From Endozoicomonas arenosclerae (GTDB lineage Bacteria; Pseudomonadota; Gammaproteobacteria; Pseudomonadales; Endozoicomonadaceae), in contig NZ_LASA01000116.1 of the NCBI RefSeq assembly GCF_001562015.1, forward strand, positions 1-64,000: a stretch of 64,000 nt of DNA, read 5' to 3'. Positions 8,604-18,592 of this stretch are shown here, piece by piece; the stretch's first letter is position 1; each line of letters starts with the position of its first letter. The notes below the pieces were generated by a model. That model worked only from the letters and a program-made list of their open reading frames with translations. It was not told the origin of the DNA and ran no database searches. Made by a program: the position numbers and the translations under genes.

Positions 8604-9452
8604 GTGATCTTGTTTAAACCGTCTGCTGGCTCAGGGCGCTTTTCTCTGTCTGAAGTACTGCAATTTTGTTTTTTCTGGTTGCTGACGTCCACAGCACCCT
8701 ACGCTTCTGCAGCATCCTCGGACTACTCAGCAATACCCAGTCAAGGCACAACCAGCTCCCCTCCTCTGGTTTTGTTCGCCTTATCCTTTGATCATGAGCT
8801 GTTCAAAAAGGCATACAGCGACCATACCGATATCGACGGTGACGGTGTCATGGACATCACCTACACCGACACCATTGATTATTACGGGTATTTTGAATCG
8901 GACTGGTGTTACACCTATACCAGCAGTCGCTTTCAGCCTTCTGTCAGAGCCACGGGGACAAACGGTCACAGCTGTACCACTTCAGGAGCACCCTGGAGCG
9001 GTAACTTTTTGAACTGGGGCACCATGAGCCGGATCGACCTGATCCGCAAGGTGCTCTATGGCGGTATGAGAATCACTGACTCCACTACTCTCACCACGCT
9101 TGAAAGGGCTGAAATTCCCTTCGACTTCCATGCCTTCAGCAAAATCTATACAGGTTCAGACGTTGAAGACTTTACCCCTTACAGTTCATCCAGCATCACG
9201 CTCTGCAATCTGAATCAGAGCCAGAGTGGTGCGCCTTTAATGAGAGCGAAAGGCACTAATGATCCTAACTGGGCAGGGTTGAGCCGCGTGCGCTGTCAGG
9301 GTGCTTCTGATGCGGATTATATCGTCAGAGTGGTTGTCTGCCATTCAGGATCTACCGATTCCAGTTGCCAGACTTATGGCAGCTCCAGTAAGCCGGTCGG
9401 ATTGATTCAAACCTATCATGGTGGATTTTGGGCTGATTACCGGCAGCTATGA
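8604..9452 (+). CDS. pilY1: PilY1 of cluster A, N-terminal fragment ended by a frameshift
   Basis: GTG start with AAGGA seven bases upstream. A signal peptide ends PYASA. The rest is the front of a PilY1 of the kind that begins LVLFALSFDHELFKKAY, then a calcium-loop-like DIDGDGVMD, YYGYFESDWCYTY, WSGNFLNWGTMSRIDLIRKVLYGG. Cluster C PilY1 has the same order of segments. The frame runs SKPVGLIQTYHGG and then into unrelated residues, stopping at 9450-9452. Its true continuation (FGLITGSYEGN) is in the +1 frame. Removing one T of the TTTT at 9426-9429 joins both halves seamlessly as GGFGLITGSYEG. As written, this makes an exported 282-residue stub lacking the propeller and most of the protein. 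Confidence 0.85.
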   Translation: MILFKPSAGSGRFSLSEVLQFCFFWLLTSTAPYASAASSDYSAIPSQGTTSSPPLVLFALSFDHELFKKAYSDHTDIDGDGVMDITYTDTIDYYGYFESDWCYTYTSSRFQPSVRATGTNGHSCTTSGAPWSGNFLNWGTMSRIDLIRKVLYGGMRITDSTTLTTLERAEIPFDFHAFSKIYTGSDVEDFTPYSSSSITLCNLNQSQSGAPLMRAKGTNDPNWAGLSRVRCQGASDADYIVRVVVCHSGSTDSSCQTYGSSSKPVGLIQTYHGGFWADYRQL

Positions 9453-12400
9453 AGGCAATACCCGCGGTGGTGTGATTCGAAAAAACATCTCGTCAGCCAG
9501 CGATGAAGTGAACCAGAATACCGGGCAGTTTATTAACAACTCTGGCATTGTTGCCACCGTCGATAATTTCAGAGTATCGGAGTACAGCTACAGCAGCAGC
9601 CGATACAATTGCAGTGGCGGCAGTCCTGTAGGGTGTAAAGACTGGGGCAATCCCATGTCGGAAATCTATCTGGAAGCCCTTCGTTACTTCTCTGGTGAAT
9701 CCAGCCCTTCCTCGGACTATACCGTCGGCACTGATCTCGGGTTACCCAAACCAGGATGGCAGGATCCTTTCAACGCGACCAATCGGTGTGCCAACTGTGC
9801 CATCATTCTTTTATCCACAGGCCAGAACTCCTACGATGGCGATAATTACAGCAACATCAGCGATGTCCTCTCCTCCGGCGTTGCACAACTCAACCAGCTG
9901 ACCAATAACATCGGAAATATTGAACCGGGCCTGACATTTCCCGGCTCTTTTATCGTAGGCAGTAACGGTGGTGGCGGAATCCGGCAATGTGAACCCAGAA
10001 ATCTGAATGGGCTGTCAGATGCCAGAGGGGTCTGCCCTGAAGTTCCGGAATATGAAGGCAGCTATTATGTGGCCGGTCTTGCTCACTATGCCCGGACCCA
10101 CGACCTGAGATCCAGCCTTGATGGCAGTCAGAGTGTTACAACCTATGCTGTAGAGCTGGCTCAGACTGTTCCGTCACTGTCATTCGGTGTTCCAGATGGC
10201 CTTGGCAACCGTAATATCGTTTCTGTCACACCCATCTGCCAGACCATTGGCTTTAGTAGGGGCTTTAACGAAGATCACTACCGCCCCTGCCGTTATCTGG
10301 ACCAGAGAATAGAAAACTTTACGGTGGATGGTTCAGGCCTGTTAAACAGCATTACCTTCCGCATAGGCTGGGCGGATGAAACCTTTGGCGGGGATGGAGA
10401 TACTGACTCCCAGGCCACCTATACCATAACAACCTCAACCAATAATCTGCGTGTGCGCCTTCATAACCCAGCGTTCAATGGTGCCAACAGTTTCAGATAT
10501 GGCTACTCCATTTCGGGAGTTCAGAACTTTAACGGCATGGTTCTGGATGCAGAATACAATTCCGAATACGACCGAACCCGTCGTACAAACCTGAGCTTTG
10601 ATGATGGTGACAGTGAATCTGCCTTGCTGATCCGAACTTGTGTTGACCGCAGCTGGACCGGTTCGTATTGTCTTGGTCACAGTGGTACATCGGTAACGCC
10701 TACCGATGTCACTAAAAACTTTACCCCAACCAGCACTCTTACCAATCGTCTGCCCAAACCTTTGCTGCTGGCAGCCAAATACGGTGGTTTCACCGACCTG
10801 GATAATGACCAAACCCCCAATCACGATGCCAATGGCGACAACATTCCAGACGACGATGACAAGGAATGGGACAACCGAAACAATCTGACTGGCTCCCTGG
10901 GAGCAGACGGCATTCCAGACAATTACTTCTTCCCGAACAATCCGGCTCTATTGGAGAAACAGCTGGGTCAGATTCTGAAAGACATCGCCAGTCGTATTTC
11001 CTCAGGAGCCAGCGCTGCTCTGGTTTCCAACAGTGCCAGCGGCGTAGGCTCTGCCATTCAGGGTCTGTTCCGCCCTAAAGTCACCGTTAATGACATTGAA
11101 ATCAGTTGGGCCGGACTGGTTCACAGTCTGTTTGTCGACGCCAAGGGACACTTCAGGGAAGACACCAATGCCAACCGGACATTGGATGATTACACCACAG
11201 ACCGGGTGGTCACCCTGTTTTTTGACCCCACCAGTAATTCCACCGTCATTCAGCGTTACACCTCTTCTGATGATGGAGATACATTGACGCTTGATGGCAG
11301 TACCGTTGACCTGACTGAACTGAACCCTGTCTGGGATGCCCGGGAGCGTCTGATGGAAGTCAGCAACATCACCAGTCAGAGAAGCTACAACGCACAGTCT
11401 GATACCGGACGGCATATTCTGACCTGGCTGGATATAAACAATAACGGCCGTGTCGATTCAGGAGAAGAGCAACCCTTTGTCTCATCGACTTTCACCGGAG
11501 CTAACAGTGGCTACCTGGGCGTGAACTCATCGGAAACTGACAAGCTGGTGAAATACATTCGGGGGGAGGATCAGACTGGTTACCGTTCCCGCTCGGTGGA
11601 TTACGACAATGACGGGGATCTTGAAGTCTGGCGCCTGGGAGACATCATTCATTCCAACCCTATTTCCGTTTCCAAACCGGAAGGCTATTACTCTGACAGC
11701 AAGCCATTCAACAGCAACGACACGACCTTCATAGAGTTCCAGAACCATTACGAAAACCGAAGGCAAGTGGTGTATGTGGGTGCCAATGACGGGATGATTC
11801 ATGCCTTTAATGCCGGCTTCTGGAACGACAGCAACCAGCGCTTTGATCTGAACCGGTCAGCAGAATCTCAACACCCATTGGGTGGAGAACTCTGGGCGTA
11901 TACTCCCATGAATTTATTGCCTCATCTGCGCTGGTTATCCGAGGCGGACTATCCCCATGTCTATTACATGGACGGGGAACCCCTGATATTCGATGCCAAC
12001 ATTTTTACTCCCGACACTGATCACCCTAAAGGCTGGGGCACAGTGATGGTTATGGGCATGCGTTTGGGAGGTGGGCCGATTGATGTTTCTGTGGGTGGAG
12101 GCACCCGAACCATGCGCTCCGCCTATGTCATGCTGGATATCACCAATCCGGAAAAACCACCCACGCTGCTGGCTGAAATCACCCACCCTGAGTTGGGCTT
12201 TACCACCGGCCGACCGGTGGTCATTCAACGACGCCAGCCGAATGCTTCGGGAGACTTTAACTTCCCTACAGAAAACAACTGGTACCTGGCTTTTGGCTCT
12301 GGTCCTACAGGCACAGGCCTCAGTGGTATTCGACAAGCACTGGACAATGCGACCAGTGACCAGAATATGAAAGTGTTTGTCTATGACCTCCAGAATAAAA

Positions 12401-13335
12401 ACTTTCTCAGCGCCTTTGACCCCATGGATAGCGGAATAGCCACTGCCTATGCCGGCAATATGGCAACCGTAGACTGGGATCAGGATTATTATGACGATGC
12501 CATTTACTTTGGCAGTGTTGAAACCTCGGGTACATTAAGTGGTGAACTACTGAGGATTAACCTTGAAGATCCTCAGGCGTCTAACTGGACTTTGGGAACA
12601 TTAACTCGCCCTCAACGGCCAATTACGGCCCGACCCAATGCTGTCACCAACAGTGATAATGAACGTTGGGTGTTTGTAGGTACCGGCCGGGAGTTGACCC
12701 AGGATGACAGTCGCAGCACTCAGCAGGAATATTTCTTTGGTGTCAAAGAACCTACACTCAGTGGCGTATTCTCATTTGGTACTGTCCCTTTCAGCAGCTT
12801 GATTGATACCAGTGACATTCAGGTCGAAGCGGATGGCGACCTGATACCAGGCTTCTCAGTGGGCGGCACAACGGTGAATAACTTTGAGTCGCTGTGCAGT
12901 GCCCTGACTTCTGAAGCGGGCTGGAAAAACCGACTGATTTACGATAGAACCGACCCCAGTGGAAAAAGTGTCAGCTCTCCGGCTAACGCTTTCGCCCTGT
13001 TGTTGTTCACAGAGTATCAGCCACCCGCCGATCAATGTCTGGTGGATGACACCAGTTTTCTGAATGCCCTGCACTACCAGACAGGTACGGCTATTCCCGC
13101 CAGTATCCAGAAAGTGCTCACACCGGATGATTTTACTGAAGACACCGTCTCCAATAAGAAAATCAGTCTGGGCGCAGGCCTGGCCCCTGCTCCGGTCATC
13201 CACCAGGGCAGTGACGGCAAGACCAGTATTATAATTCAGGGAGGAGCCGGTAATATTTCCAACACAGATCTGGAATACACCCTGACGGACGACGGCCGAC
13301 AACCCTGGCGACAGATATTTAATATTCCCAGGTAA
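9418..13335 (+). CDS. pilY1: PilY1 of cluster A, remaining C-terminal part after the frameshift
   Basis: 1,305 codons open in the +1 frame relative to the preceding fragment, with no signal peptide of its own, so it is not expected to be exported unless the frame is restored. It carries the rest of a PilY1: CANCAIILLSTGQNSYDGD (a vWA-like strand with a degenerate metal site), several Asp-rich calcium-type loops (DLDNDQTPNHD, DINNNGRVDSGE, DYDNDGDLE), and the C-terminal beta-propeller with YVGANDGMIHAFNAGFW, GGELWAYTPMNLLPHL and the loop DWDQDYYDDAIYFG. That loop is the position of the regulatory calcium site of Pseudomonas PilY1. It ends just before pilE. Length and content match cluster C PilY1. 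The intact protein would be about 1,576 residues. Confidence 0.85.
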   Translation: MVDFGLITGSYEGNTRGGVIRKNISSASDEVNQNTGQFINNSGIVATVDNFRVSEYSYSSSRYNCSGGSPVGCKDWGNPMSEIYLEALRYFSGESSPSSDYTVGTDLGLPKPGWQDPFNATNRCANCAIILLSTGQNSYDGDNYSNISDVLSSGVAQLNQLTNNIGNIEPGLTFPGSFIVGSNGGGGIRQCEPRNLNGLSDARGVCPEVPEYEGSYYVAGLAHYARTHDLRSSLDGSQSVTTYAVELAQTVPSLSFGVPDGLGNRNIVSVTPICQTIGFSRGFNEDHYRPCRYLDQRIENFTVDGSGLLNSITFRIGWADETFGGDGDTDSQATYTITTSTNNLRVRLHNPAFNGANSFRYGYSISGVQNFNGMVLDAEYNSEYDRTRRTNLSFDDGDSESALLIRTCVDRSWTGSYCLGHSGTSVTPTDVTKNFTPTSTLTNRLPKPLLLAAKYGGFTDLDNDQTPNHDANGDNIPDDDDKEWDNRNNLTGSLGADGIPDNYFFPNNPALLEKQLGQILKDIASRISSGASAALVSNSASGVGSAIQGLFRPKVTVNDIEISWAGLVHSLFVDAKGHFREDTNANRTLDDYTTDRVVTLFFDPTSNSTVIQRYTSSDDGDTLTLDGSTVDLTELNPVWDARERLMEVSNITSQRSYNAQSDTGRHILTWLDINNNGRVDSGEEQPFVSSTFTGANSGYLGVNSSETDKLVKYIRGEDQTGYRSRSVDYDNDGDLEVWRLGDIIHSNPISVSKPEGYYSDSKPFNSNDTTFIEFQNHYENRRQVVYVGANDGMIHAFNAGFWNDSNQRFDLNRSAESQHPLGGELWAYTPMNLLPHLRWLSEADYPHVYYMDGEPLIFDANIFTPDTDHPKGWGTVMVMGMRLGGGPIDVSVGGGTRTMRSAYVMLDITNPEKPPTLLAEITHPELGFTTGRPVVIQRRQPNASGDFNFPTENNWYLAFGSGPTGTGLSGIRQALDNATSDQNMKVFVYDLQNKNFLSAFDPMDSGIATAYAGNMATVDWDQDYYDDAIYFGSVETSGTLSGELLRINLEDPQASNWTLGTLTRPQRPITARPNAVTNSDNERWVFVGTGRELTQDDSRSTQQEYFFGVKEPTLSGVFSFGTVPFSSLIDTSDIQVEADGDLIPGFSVGGTTVNNFESLCSALTSEAGWKNRLIYDRTDPSGKSVSSPANAFALLLFTEYQPPADQCLVDDTSFLNALHYQTGTAIPASIQKVLTPDDFTEDTVSNKKISLGAGLAPAPVIHQGSDGKTSIIIQGGAGNISNTDLEYTLTDDGRQPWRQIFNIPR

Positions 13336-13372
13336 AGATTCTGTAAAAAAGCAAGATTAAAGGAGCTGAGTT

Positions 13373-13795
13373 ATGGACAATCAGCAGAAGTATTACAGAG
13401 GAAATGGTTTCAGCTTGATCGAGCTGATGATCGTAGTGGCGATCATAGGCATCATTGTCGCGGTTGCTATCCCCTCTTATCAGCAATATGTTTTTGAAAG
13501 TCGGCGGTCAGATGCTCATGTGGCATTGACAACCGCAGCCGCTGAGCAGGAAAAGTTTTATACCTATGACAATGCCTATACGACGGACATTAATAATCTG
13601 GGGGGAGCTAACTCACCGAACGGGCATTACACCATTACTGTAACCGCGACTGATACCACCTACACCATTACAGCTACCGCCATTAGCAGCAGTACACAGT
13701 TTCAGGATACCGATTGCCGAACCATTACTCTGAATCACCTGGGCGCCAAAGCGAGCTTTAACAGTACCTCAACCGCCTCTAGCGGTTGCTGGTAA
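13373..13795 (+). CDS. pilE: Type IV minor pilin PilE, cluster A
   Basis: 140 residues with a strong AAGGAG seven bases before ATG. The leader ends YRGNG, cut before [20 protein letters not shown], a textbook type IVa N-terminus with Glu5. ESRRSDAHVALTTAAAEQEKFY and the spaced NGHYTI strand are typical of PilE-like minor pilins. Two cysteines near the end (DTDCRTI and the penultimate Cys) could form the D-region disulfide. It closes cluster A. The pilE of cluster B converges on it with about 20 bases between the stops, and no intrinsic terminator is visible there. Confidence 0.9.
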   Translation: MDNQQKYYRGNGFSLIELMIVVAIIGIIVAVAIPSYQQYVFESRRSDAHVALTTAAAEQEKFYTYDNAYTTDINNLGGANSPNGHYTITVTATDTTYTITATAISSSTQFQDTDCRTITLNHLGAKASFNSTSTASSGCW

Positions 13796-13815
13796 TCAAA
13801 CCCTCCAGAAATGGC

Positions 13816-14217
13816 TTATTGCCAGGCATCCAGAGGCGTTCTGGTGCCTCGGCTGTTTAACGTAAGATTGCCGTCCGAAGCCTGAACACCTTGCGGCACC
13901 GCAGTCAGCTGTACACACTGGGTAATCGTTAATGAGGAGCAGGCTGCTGCACTGATCAGATAATGACCATTCTCGGAAGCAACATCAGAACCACTCAAAG
14001 TGTATCCCAAGTCAGAAAGGTCATCGGTATAAGTCAGCTGCTCGGTATAGTAACGCTCCTGCTGTTGCATTATGGTCAGAAGCGCTGATATGCCCTCACT
14101 ACGTCGGGACTGCATGACATATTCGTTATAGGCGGGAACGGTTATGGCAGCCAAAATACCAATAATGGCCACCACAATAATGATCTCAAGCAGTGTGAAT
14201 CCCTTTACCCTGCTCAC
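13816..14217 (-). CDS. pilE: Type IV minor pilin PilE, cluster B
   Basis: 133 residues from a GTG at 14217-14215. The longer ORF (to 14286) is rejected. The GTG has GGAGGG eight bases upstream, overlaps the pilY1 stop (GTGA), and gives a short leader (VSRVKG, cut before [19 protein letters not shown]). The mature part has Glu5, [23 protein letters not shown] and a late Cys pair ([11 protein letters not shown]). It is the last gene of minus-strand cluster B and translationally coupled to the short PilY1. It is clearly a PilE-type minor pilin, but its central region differs from PilE of clusters A and D. Confidence 0.88.
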   Translation of the reverse strand: MSRVKGFTLLEIIIVVAIIGILAAITVPAYNEYVMQSRRSEGISALLTIMQQQERYYTEQLTYTDDLSDLGYTLSGSDVASENGHYLISAAACSSLTITQCVQLTAVPQGVQASDGNLTLNSRGTRTPLDAWQ

Positions 14218-16640
14218 TGGTTTTCCCTCCAGAAGGTTTTGTGGAAAGGGACTGAACCCGCTTCCCTGAGAATATCCTGAAAGCACTCCCCTCCCACGCA
14301 GATATCTGCACCCTCACTGTTCCTGTTGATAATTGTTGGAGCAGGAGAGAGCGTGGTATAACGCAGCTGACGCTTTCTATCCCCCTTAACAACAGAACTG
14401 TTGCCATCAAGATCCAGCACTGCACTGCCATTATCGATATTCAGAACGTATAGAAAGTTGGCGCCACCGCCACCCGGTGCATATGTGGTTAAGGTAAGAA
14501 CGTTATTGAAGACGGTGGGTCTGCCGAACAGCTTCTCACCTGAAGTTTCAAAGCGGATAAACCAGCCTTTCTGACTGCCCAGGCTGCTCAGGGCTGCTGC
14601 CCTCTGGCTAGCATTACCCTGTTGTACGAGATTGGCTGTGGCATCGTACAAGTTAGACTCAGTTATGATCGAGCTGCCATTGTAGTTGTAGCTGCCGGGC
14701 GCATTATAGATATTCGTGTCTCTGAACACATAAAGACGGTCATTCATCTGGGTGCTCTGGGGCTTGGCCCTGAAGCCACTGCCGACAACAATATTCAGGT
14801 GATCCACCGATCTGGAAAGAGATACATCGGGTCCTTCATAAAACCGGCGTGCATCAGCCTGAGAGCTGCCTGAAAAGTTAGCAATTCGTCCACCGGTAGC
14901 AAAGTTACCACCACCGCTGTTTCCCTGATTTACGTCAAACCGCCAGACCTGTCCGCCAATATCAGCAGCAAAAAAGTAATCGGTCAGACCGTTTCTGTCT
15001 ATGTCGATCACGGCCAGATCGCCAGGAATGCTGTAATTCATGTTGGACAGGTTAAGGTTGGTACCTCCTATACCGGCTGACCACAACTTTTGACCGGTTC
15101 CGGCATCCACCATGTAGATAACCCGACCCATAGCGTTATTGCCTATACTCGTTTGAGTATCGGTTGCCGGATCATACCCACCACCAAAAAACAGAACTTG
15201 CCGCTCTACCCCATTAAATCGAACTTTGGCTAGAGTGGGTGAAGACCAAGTCTGGCCCAATTCAGAAAAATCACTACTGCCTCCTCTGATTACCCACTTC
15301 AGAACCGGATCATTCCTTCTTGTGACGTCCAGTGCATAGATATTGCGACCACCACGCCTCATCGTAAGATAGACGTATACATGCTCCCCAGAATCAGTAG
15401 CTCCATTAGCAGACTGCAGGATATCCCCGTCTTTATTGAGATCATTCACCCAAATCGCCATGGGGCCATCCAAGCCATAGACTTTTGCCGGAAACGATGG
15501 TGGCGTCGCAGATGGGGGAGTATGTAATGGCCTGTCAGGCCTTAATCTGCAGCTTTGATTCAGGTTTATATCACCAAATCTAAACTGATAGAGGCATTGG
15601 CGAGAATAAGAGCATACGAGATTGTTTATATTCCAGACACAATCATCATCCCTTTTGGGATACCTCAAAACACAGTTATTGTCGCTAAAATTGTCGACAT
15701 CAACTCCCGTTTCATATATACACCAATACGGATTGTTACACCTTCCAGGAAAGATTGTCGTACATTCACCATTATGAGCCGGCTCTGGTGGCAAGCTGGG
15801 AGTATCAAGCTGCAAATTACCTTTATAAATCTGCAAATTGCCTAACAAGTCCCGGGGTATATAAGAAAAATATGTCTGCCCGTTCTGGCCGTTAACCCCA
15901 TGTAGAAAACCCATGTTAGTAGTGAAGTAAACCGTTCGGTCGATAACACCGCTTCGATTATTAAAATAAGTCACTATTCTCGGCTGCGTATGTAACGGGT
16001 CTCCGAAATTAATTCTGTTATCAGTGCTCGAGCCATCTCCATCTTCATTATGGATATCTACGCCTCTGCTCCATTGTAAGAGTGGAGACCGATTTGAACT
16101 GGATACATCTCCCGTAAAACCTAACATTGAAGTATTAATCCCTGAGTTACCTTCATGCAACCGGTTGTTTCCTGTATTCAACTGAACATTACTGTCTCCC
16201 TGAATATTGGACACGACGAGACGGCTCTGGTTGATATGAGCTGCAGCACCTCCTGCCACCGCATTACTACCATCATTGAAATTCCCCCAAAAACTCCTGG
16301 CGCTGGCTAAAAAAAAGCCTGTAGAACTGTCTATAGCCTGATTGCCATTAACATCATAAATCTGATTGTCTGTGCCAATTCGGTATCGCTTGAGATTCCC
16401 CCGCCATCGAGCATGATCCTCCTTACGCAACAGAATGTAATATATTTCATCTGAGCTTTGCAGCCTGTTACTGGCGTCTGCTGTCGTCGCTGGTTGGGCA
16501 AACCCTAATAAATGCACTTGTCCATTTCTGAGCACTTCAATATCATCTGCCCAACTTTTATTGAGTAAACCTAGCAATGCAAAAGCCAATAATACTTTAA
16601 ATACAAAGCCAGTCAGTGTAATACCAATTTGCGGCTTCAA
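14214..16640 (-). CDS. pilY1: Short PilY1 lacking the vWA domain, cluster B
   Basis: 808 residues, about half the length of the PilY1 of clusters C and D. It starts with TTG at 16640, preceded by AAGGA at good spacing, and has its own signal peptide ([18 protein letters not shown]). The mature protein begins directly in the region that leads into the propeller ([41 protein letters not shown]), which matches cluster D PilY1 (DRWIGNLKKYQL, DSSTGFFNESSQSFW). The propeller follows with [29 protein letters not shown], the [11 protein letters not shown] strand, and a calcium-type loop [23 protein letters not shown] in two parts. No MIDAS-containing vWA domain precedes it. Its stop overlaps the pilE start. 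A 172-base gap separates it from pilX. Confidence 0.87.
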   Translation of the reverse strand: MKPQIGITLTGFVFKVLLAFALLGLLNKSWADDIEVLRNGQVHLLGFAQPATTADASNRLQSSDEIYYILLRKEDHARWRGNLKRYRIGTDNQIYDVNGNQAIDSSTGFFLASARSFWGNFNDGSNAVAGGAAAHINQSRLVVSNIQGDSNVQLNTGNNRLHEGNSGINTSMLGFTGDVSSSNRSPLLQWSRGVDIHNEDGDGSSTDNRINFGDPLHTQPRIVTYFNNRSGVIDRTVYFTTNMGFLHGVNGQNGQTYFSYIPRDLLGNLQIYKGNLQLDTPSLPPEPAHNGECTTIFPGRCNNPYWCIYETGVDVDNFSDNNCVLRYPKRDDDCVWNINNLVCSYSRQCLYQFRFGDINLNQSCRLRPDRPLHTPPSATPPSFPAKVYGLDGPMAIWVNDLNKDGDILQSANGATDSGEHVYVYLTMRRGGRNIYALDVTRRNDPVLKWVIRGGSSDFSELGQTWSSPTLAKVRFNGVERQVLFFGGGYDPATDTQTSIGNNAMGRVIYMVDAGTGQKLWSAGIGGTNLNLSNMNYSIPGDLAVIDIDRNGLTDYFFAADIGGQVWRFDVNQGNSGGGNFATGGRIANFSGSSQADARRFYEGPDVSLSRSVDHLNIVVGSGFRAKPQSTQMNDRLYVFRDTNIYNAPGSYNYNGSSIITESNLYDATANLVQQGNASQRAAALSSLGSQKGWFIRFETSGEKLFGRPTVFNNVLTLTTYAPGGGGANFLYVLNIDNGSAVLDLDGNSSVVKGDRKRQLRYTTLSPAPTIINRNSEGADICVGGECFQDILREAGSVPFHKTFWRENQ

Positions 16641-16812
16641 TGATCAGTTCCTTATCCTTAATCCCTTTAACTGTCTTGCAAAAAAACTTTTTATACTTTT
16701 TACTATGACATTGCAGCTCTATCAGATTCTATTAGCTTTTCATGTTATGGGGTAAGCTGCAATTGTTGATCATGGTTGTTTTGACATTCTCTGCGGGGAC
16801 TAAATTCTGGAG

Positions 16813-17274
16813 CTAAATAGAAGTGACATAAATAAAGCCCAGTGTCTGGCTGGATCTTGCGCCTGTCGAACCCAACGTCGCAGCACTGTCAATTTCAAAC
16901 ATTAAGCCAATGAATTTCCCCAGACTGTAACCAGGAGGTGGCGGAACTTCTCCAATGTAACGAAGCGTGGCTGTCTGACAAACCTGGGTTGGATTGGAGC
17001 AACCTGTAGGGTTCTGGATAACAGTCAAAGCGACATTGGCTGCGGTAGCATCGAGCAAGACGCTGGAGTTTGCTATCAGATACTCATACTGTGCATCCAG
17101 CTCACTGTAGGCAACCTGATAGACCTGTAACCGCCTCTGCTCATTACTTACCGCCATTTCTTCCACAATGGCCATTTCCATGACAAATAATCCGGAAAAC
17201 AACATCACCAGCATAATGATCATGGTCATCAGCATGATCGCGCCTTTTTCCCTGGCCTTTTGTAGTTTTCCCAT
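16813..17274 (-). CDS. pilX: Type IV pilus assembly protein PilX, cluster B
   Basis: 153 residues. A short basic N-terminus ending AREKG precedes a very Met-rich hydrophobic helix (AIMLMTMIIMLVMLFSGLF). Then MAIVEEMAVSNEQRRLQVYQVAYSELDAQ occupies the place of the PilX motif, but the usual Ala-Ala-Glu is not conserved. A Cys pair lies at TGCSNPTQVCQ. It is the shortest and most divergent PilX of the four clusters, so the call leans on position between pilW and pilY1. It begins one base after the pilW stop. Confidence 0.75.
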   Translation of the reverse strand: MGKLQKAREKGAIMLMTMIIMLVMLFSGLFVMEMAIVEEMAVSNEQRRLQVYQVAYSELDAQYEYLIANSSVLLDATAANVALTVIQNPTGCSNPTQVCQTATLRYIGEVPPPPGYSLGKFIGLMFEIDSAATLGSTGARSSQTLGFIYVTSI

Positions 17275-17275
17275 C

Positions 17276-18040
17276 TTAGAAACCGGTATTGTTCAATTTG
17301 GAGGCCGTAGTAAAGACGTAACGTGGACGACCATCGGTTAATGTCAGCGTGCCACTTTCCAGAATGTTGTATTCCCGGGTACGTTGATCAAAAGCTCTCG
17401 CCTGTTGCCCTGAATTCACCAACACTCCTACCCTGACACTTCTTACATCCTGCCAGTCAGACACGGCATTGGCAGCGAGGTATTGATGTACATTCCCAGA
17501 ATCATTATTGGTCACGCCATAAACCACCTGCAGGCGCTCAACCCCTATTATTACTGGCCTTGCTGCGCCCCTGGCGGTCGAGTTTGCCGGGTTATAGCCA
17601 CGACAAAACAAGGTATCTATGTTGTCATTCGCCGGATCAGTCTCCACATAGTAAACATCAGCAGTCAGTTCACCTGTGGGCACCGTATTGCCTGCACAGT
17701 CCTCCCCATTTTCCGGAAGAAACTGCACTGCGACCTGATCACTGTCAGTACCACCGCCATCAAAGGTGCACTGGGCTGCACTGCCACAACTCCCGGTAAA
17801 AAAAGGCAAGACCCGACTGTTAACAGTATCACTGTACCCTGCACGTCTCATAGCACGACTGAGCAGATATAATGTGTGGCGACCATTTTCCTGAGCCAGA
17901 GCAAGATCTTCATGAAAATAGGTCGAGCGGCTGCTGTTCAACATGATCTGCAAAAAAGTACTGCTGATCAATAACCCCAGGAGCAGGGCCAGCATCAGCT
18001 CAATAAGTGACAACCCTTGCTGTCGGAAGATCGATCTCAT
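17276..18040 (-). CDS. pilW: Type IV pilus minor pilin PilW, cluster B
   Basis: 254 residues, about 100 shorter than PilW of clusters A and C. The leader is very short (MRSIFRQQG, cut before LSLIELMLALLLGLLISS). The family segment LAQENGRHTLYLLSRAMRRAGYSD and the later RLQVVYGV are present, and it finishes YVFTTASKLNNTGF. The loss is in the middle loop region, where A, C and D carry extra strands and cysteines. It is separated from pilV by 2 bases and from pilX by 1 base, so the cluster is compact. Confidence 0.87.
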   Translation of the reverse strand: MRSIFRQQGLSLIELMLALLLGLLISSTFLQIMLNSSRSTYFHEDLALAQENGRHTLYLLSRAMRRAGYSDTVNSRVLPFFTGSCGSAAQCTFDGGGTDSDQVAVQFLPENGEDCAGNTVPTGELTADVYYVETDPANDNIDTLFCRGYNPANSTARGAARPVIIGVERLQVVYGVTNNDSGNVHQYLAANAVSDWQDVRSVRVGVLVNSGQQARAFDQRTREYNILESGTLTLTDGRPRYVFTTASKLNNTGF

Positions 18041-18042
18041 AA

Positions 18043-18579
18043 TCAGTTACGCCGATAAGTCAGAGTCAGAGACTTCTGAGCCAAAGACAGACTTCCTATT
18101 CCTCCTCTGGCTTCCCATAAAAGGGTTATCGACACGGTTTCACCAGAATTACAGGGTGTAGCTGTGCAACTGATGGTCATTTGTTGATTTGAGACACGAG
18201 CATTACGGCACATAAGATCGTGGACATCAAAAGCAGCCATCTCATCAGCCGTGCAGGTATTGGCAATACATTGTCTGGGGGCTGATCCACCACAGTAGGA
18301 AGAAAGATTGGTGCTGGCTGTTTGTGCAGAATTCTGATAAACACCGGATTCCAGACCCGCGAAATTCACCTTGATGCGTTCAGACATTTCATTCGCCAGC
18401 CAGGTTGCCTGAGATCTCTGCATACTGTCCTGACTGGCTCTGACAGCTTGAGCCTGCATGCCCGCCATACCCAGTATGCCCACCAGAAAAATCAGTACAC
18501 TGATAAGCACTTCAATTAAACCGAACCCGGCTTCTCTGATATTCATCACAGATTTGCAATTCCTTTTATGACTCTCCAT
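18043..18579 (-). CDS. pilV: Type IV pilus minor pilin PilV, cluster B
   Basis: 178 residues. NIREAG precedes the cleavage site and the helix FGLIEVLISVLIFLVGILGM ends in the PilV signature GMAGMQ. NEMSERIKVN is the expected following motif. Six or more cysteines are present in the C-terminal half (YCGGSAPRQC, NTCTADE, MCRNARV, SCTATPC), more than in the other PilV copies. ATG 18579 is used; an internal ATG at 18546 would give a 7-residue leader and is an equally possible start. It is followed at 2 bases by pilW. Confidence 0.87.
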   Translation of the reverse strand: MESHKRNCKSVMNIREAGFGLIEVLISVLIFLVGILGMAGMQAQAVRASQDSMQRSQATWLANEMSERIKVNFAGLESGVYQNSAQTASTNLSSYCGGSAPRQCIANTCTADEMAAFDVHDLMCRNARVSNQQMTISCTATPCNSGETVSITLLWEARGGIGSLSLAQKSLTLTYRRN

Positions 18580-18592
18580 TAATAATCATCCA

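Noticed and set aside
9418-9452. Programmed ribosomal frameshift in PilY1-A
   Set aside because: Restoring the frame needs +1 slippage at a plain TTTTGGG with no slow codon, stop-linked signal or known frameshift motif, and PilY1-C has no such overlap. A plain indel explains it better.
14214-14286. Longer PilE-B from 14286
   Set aside because: It would overlap pilY1-B by over 70 bases and give an unusually long leader, whereas GTG 14217 has a strong GGAGGG site and overlaps the pilY1 stop by 4 bases.
16641-16812. A hidden small gene or vWA remnant between pilX-B and pilY1-B
   Set aside because: No frame gives a recognisable peptide; the stretch is A/T-rich and non-coding in appearance.
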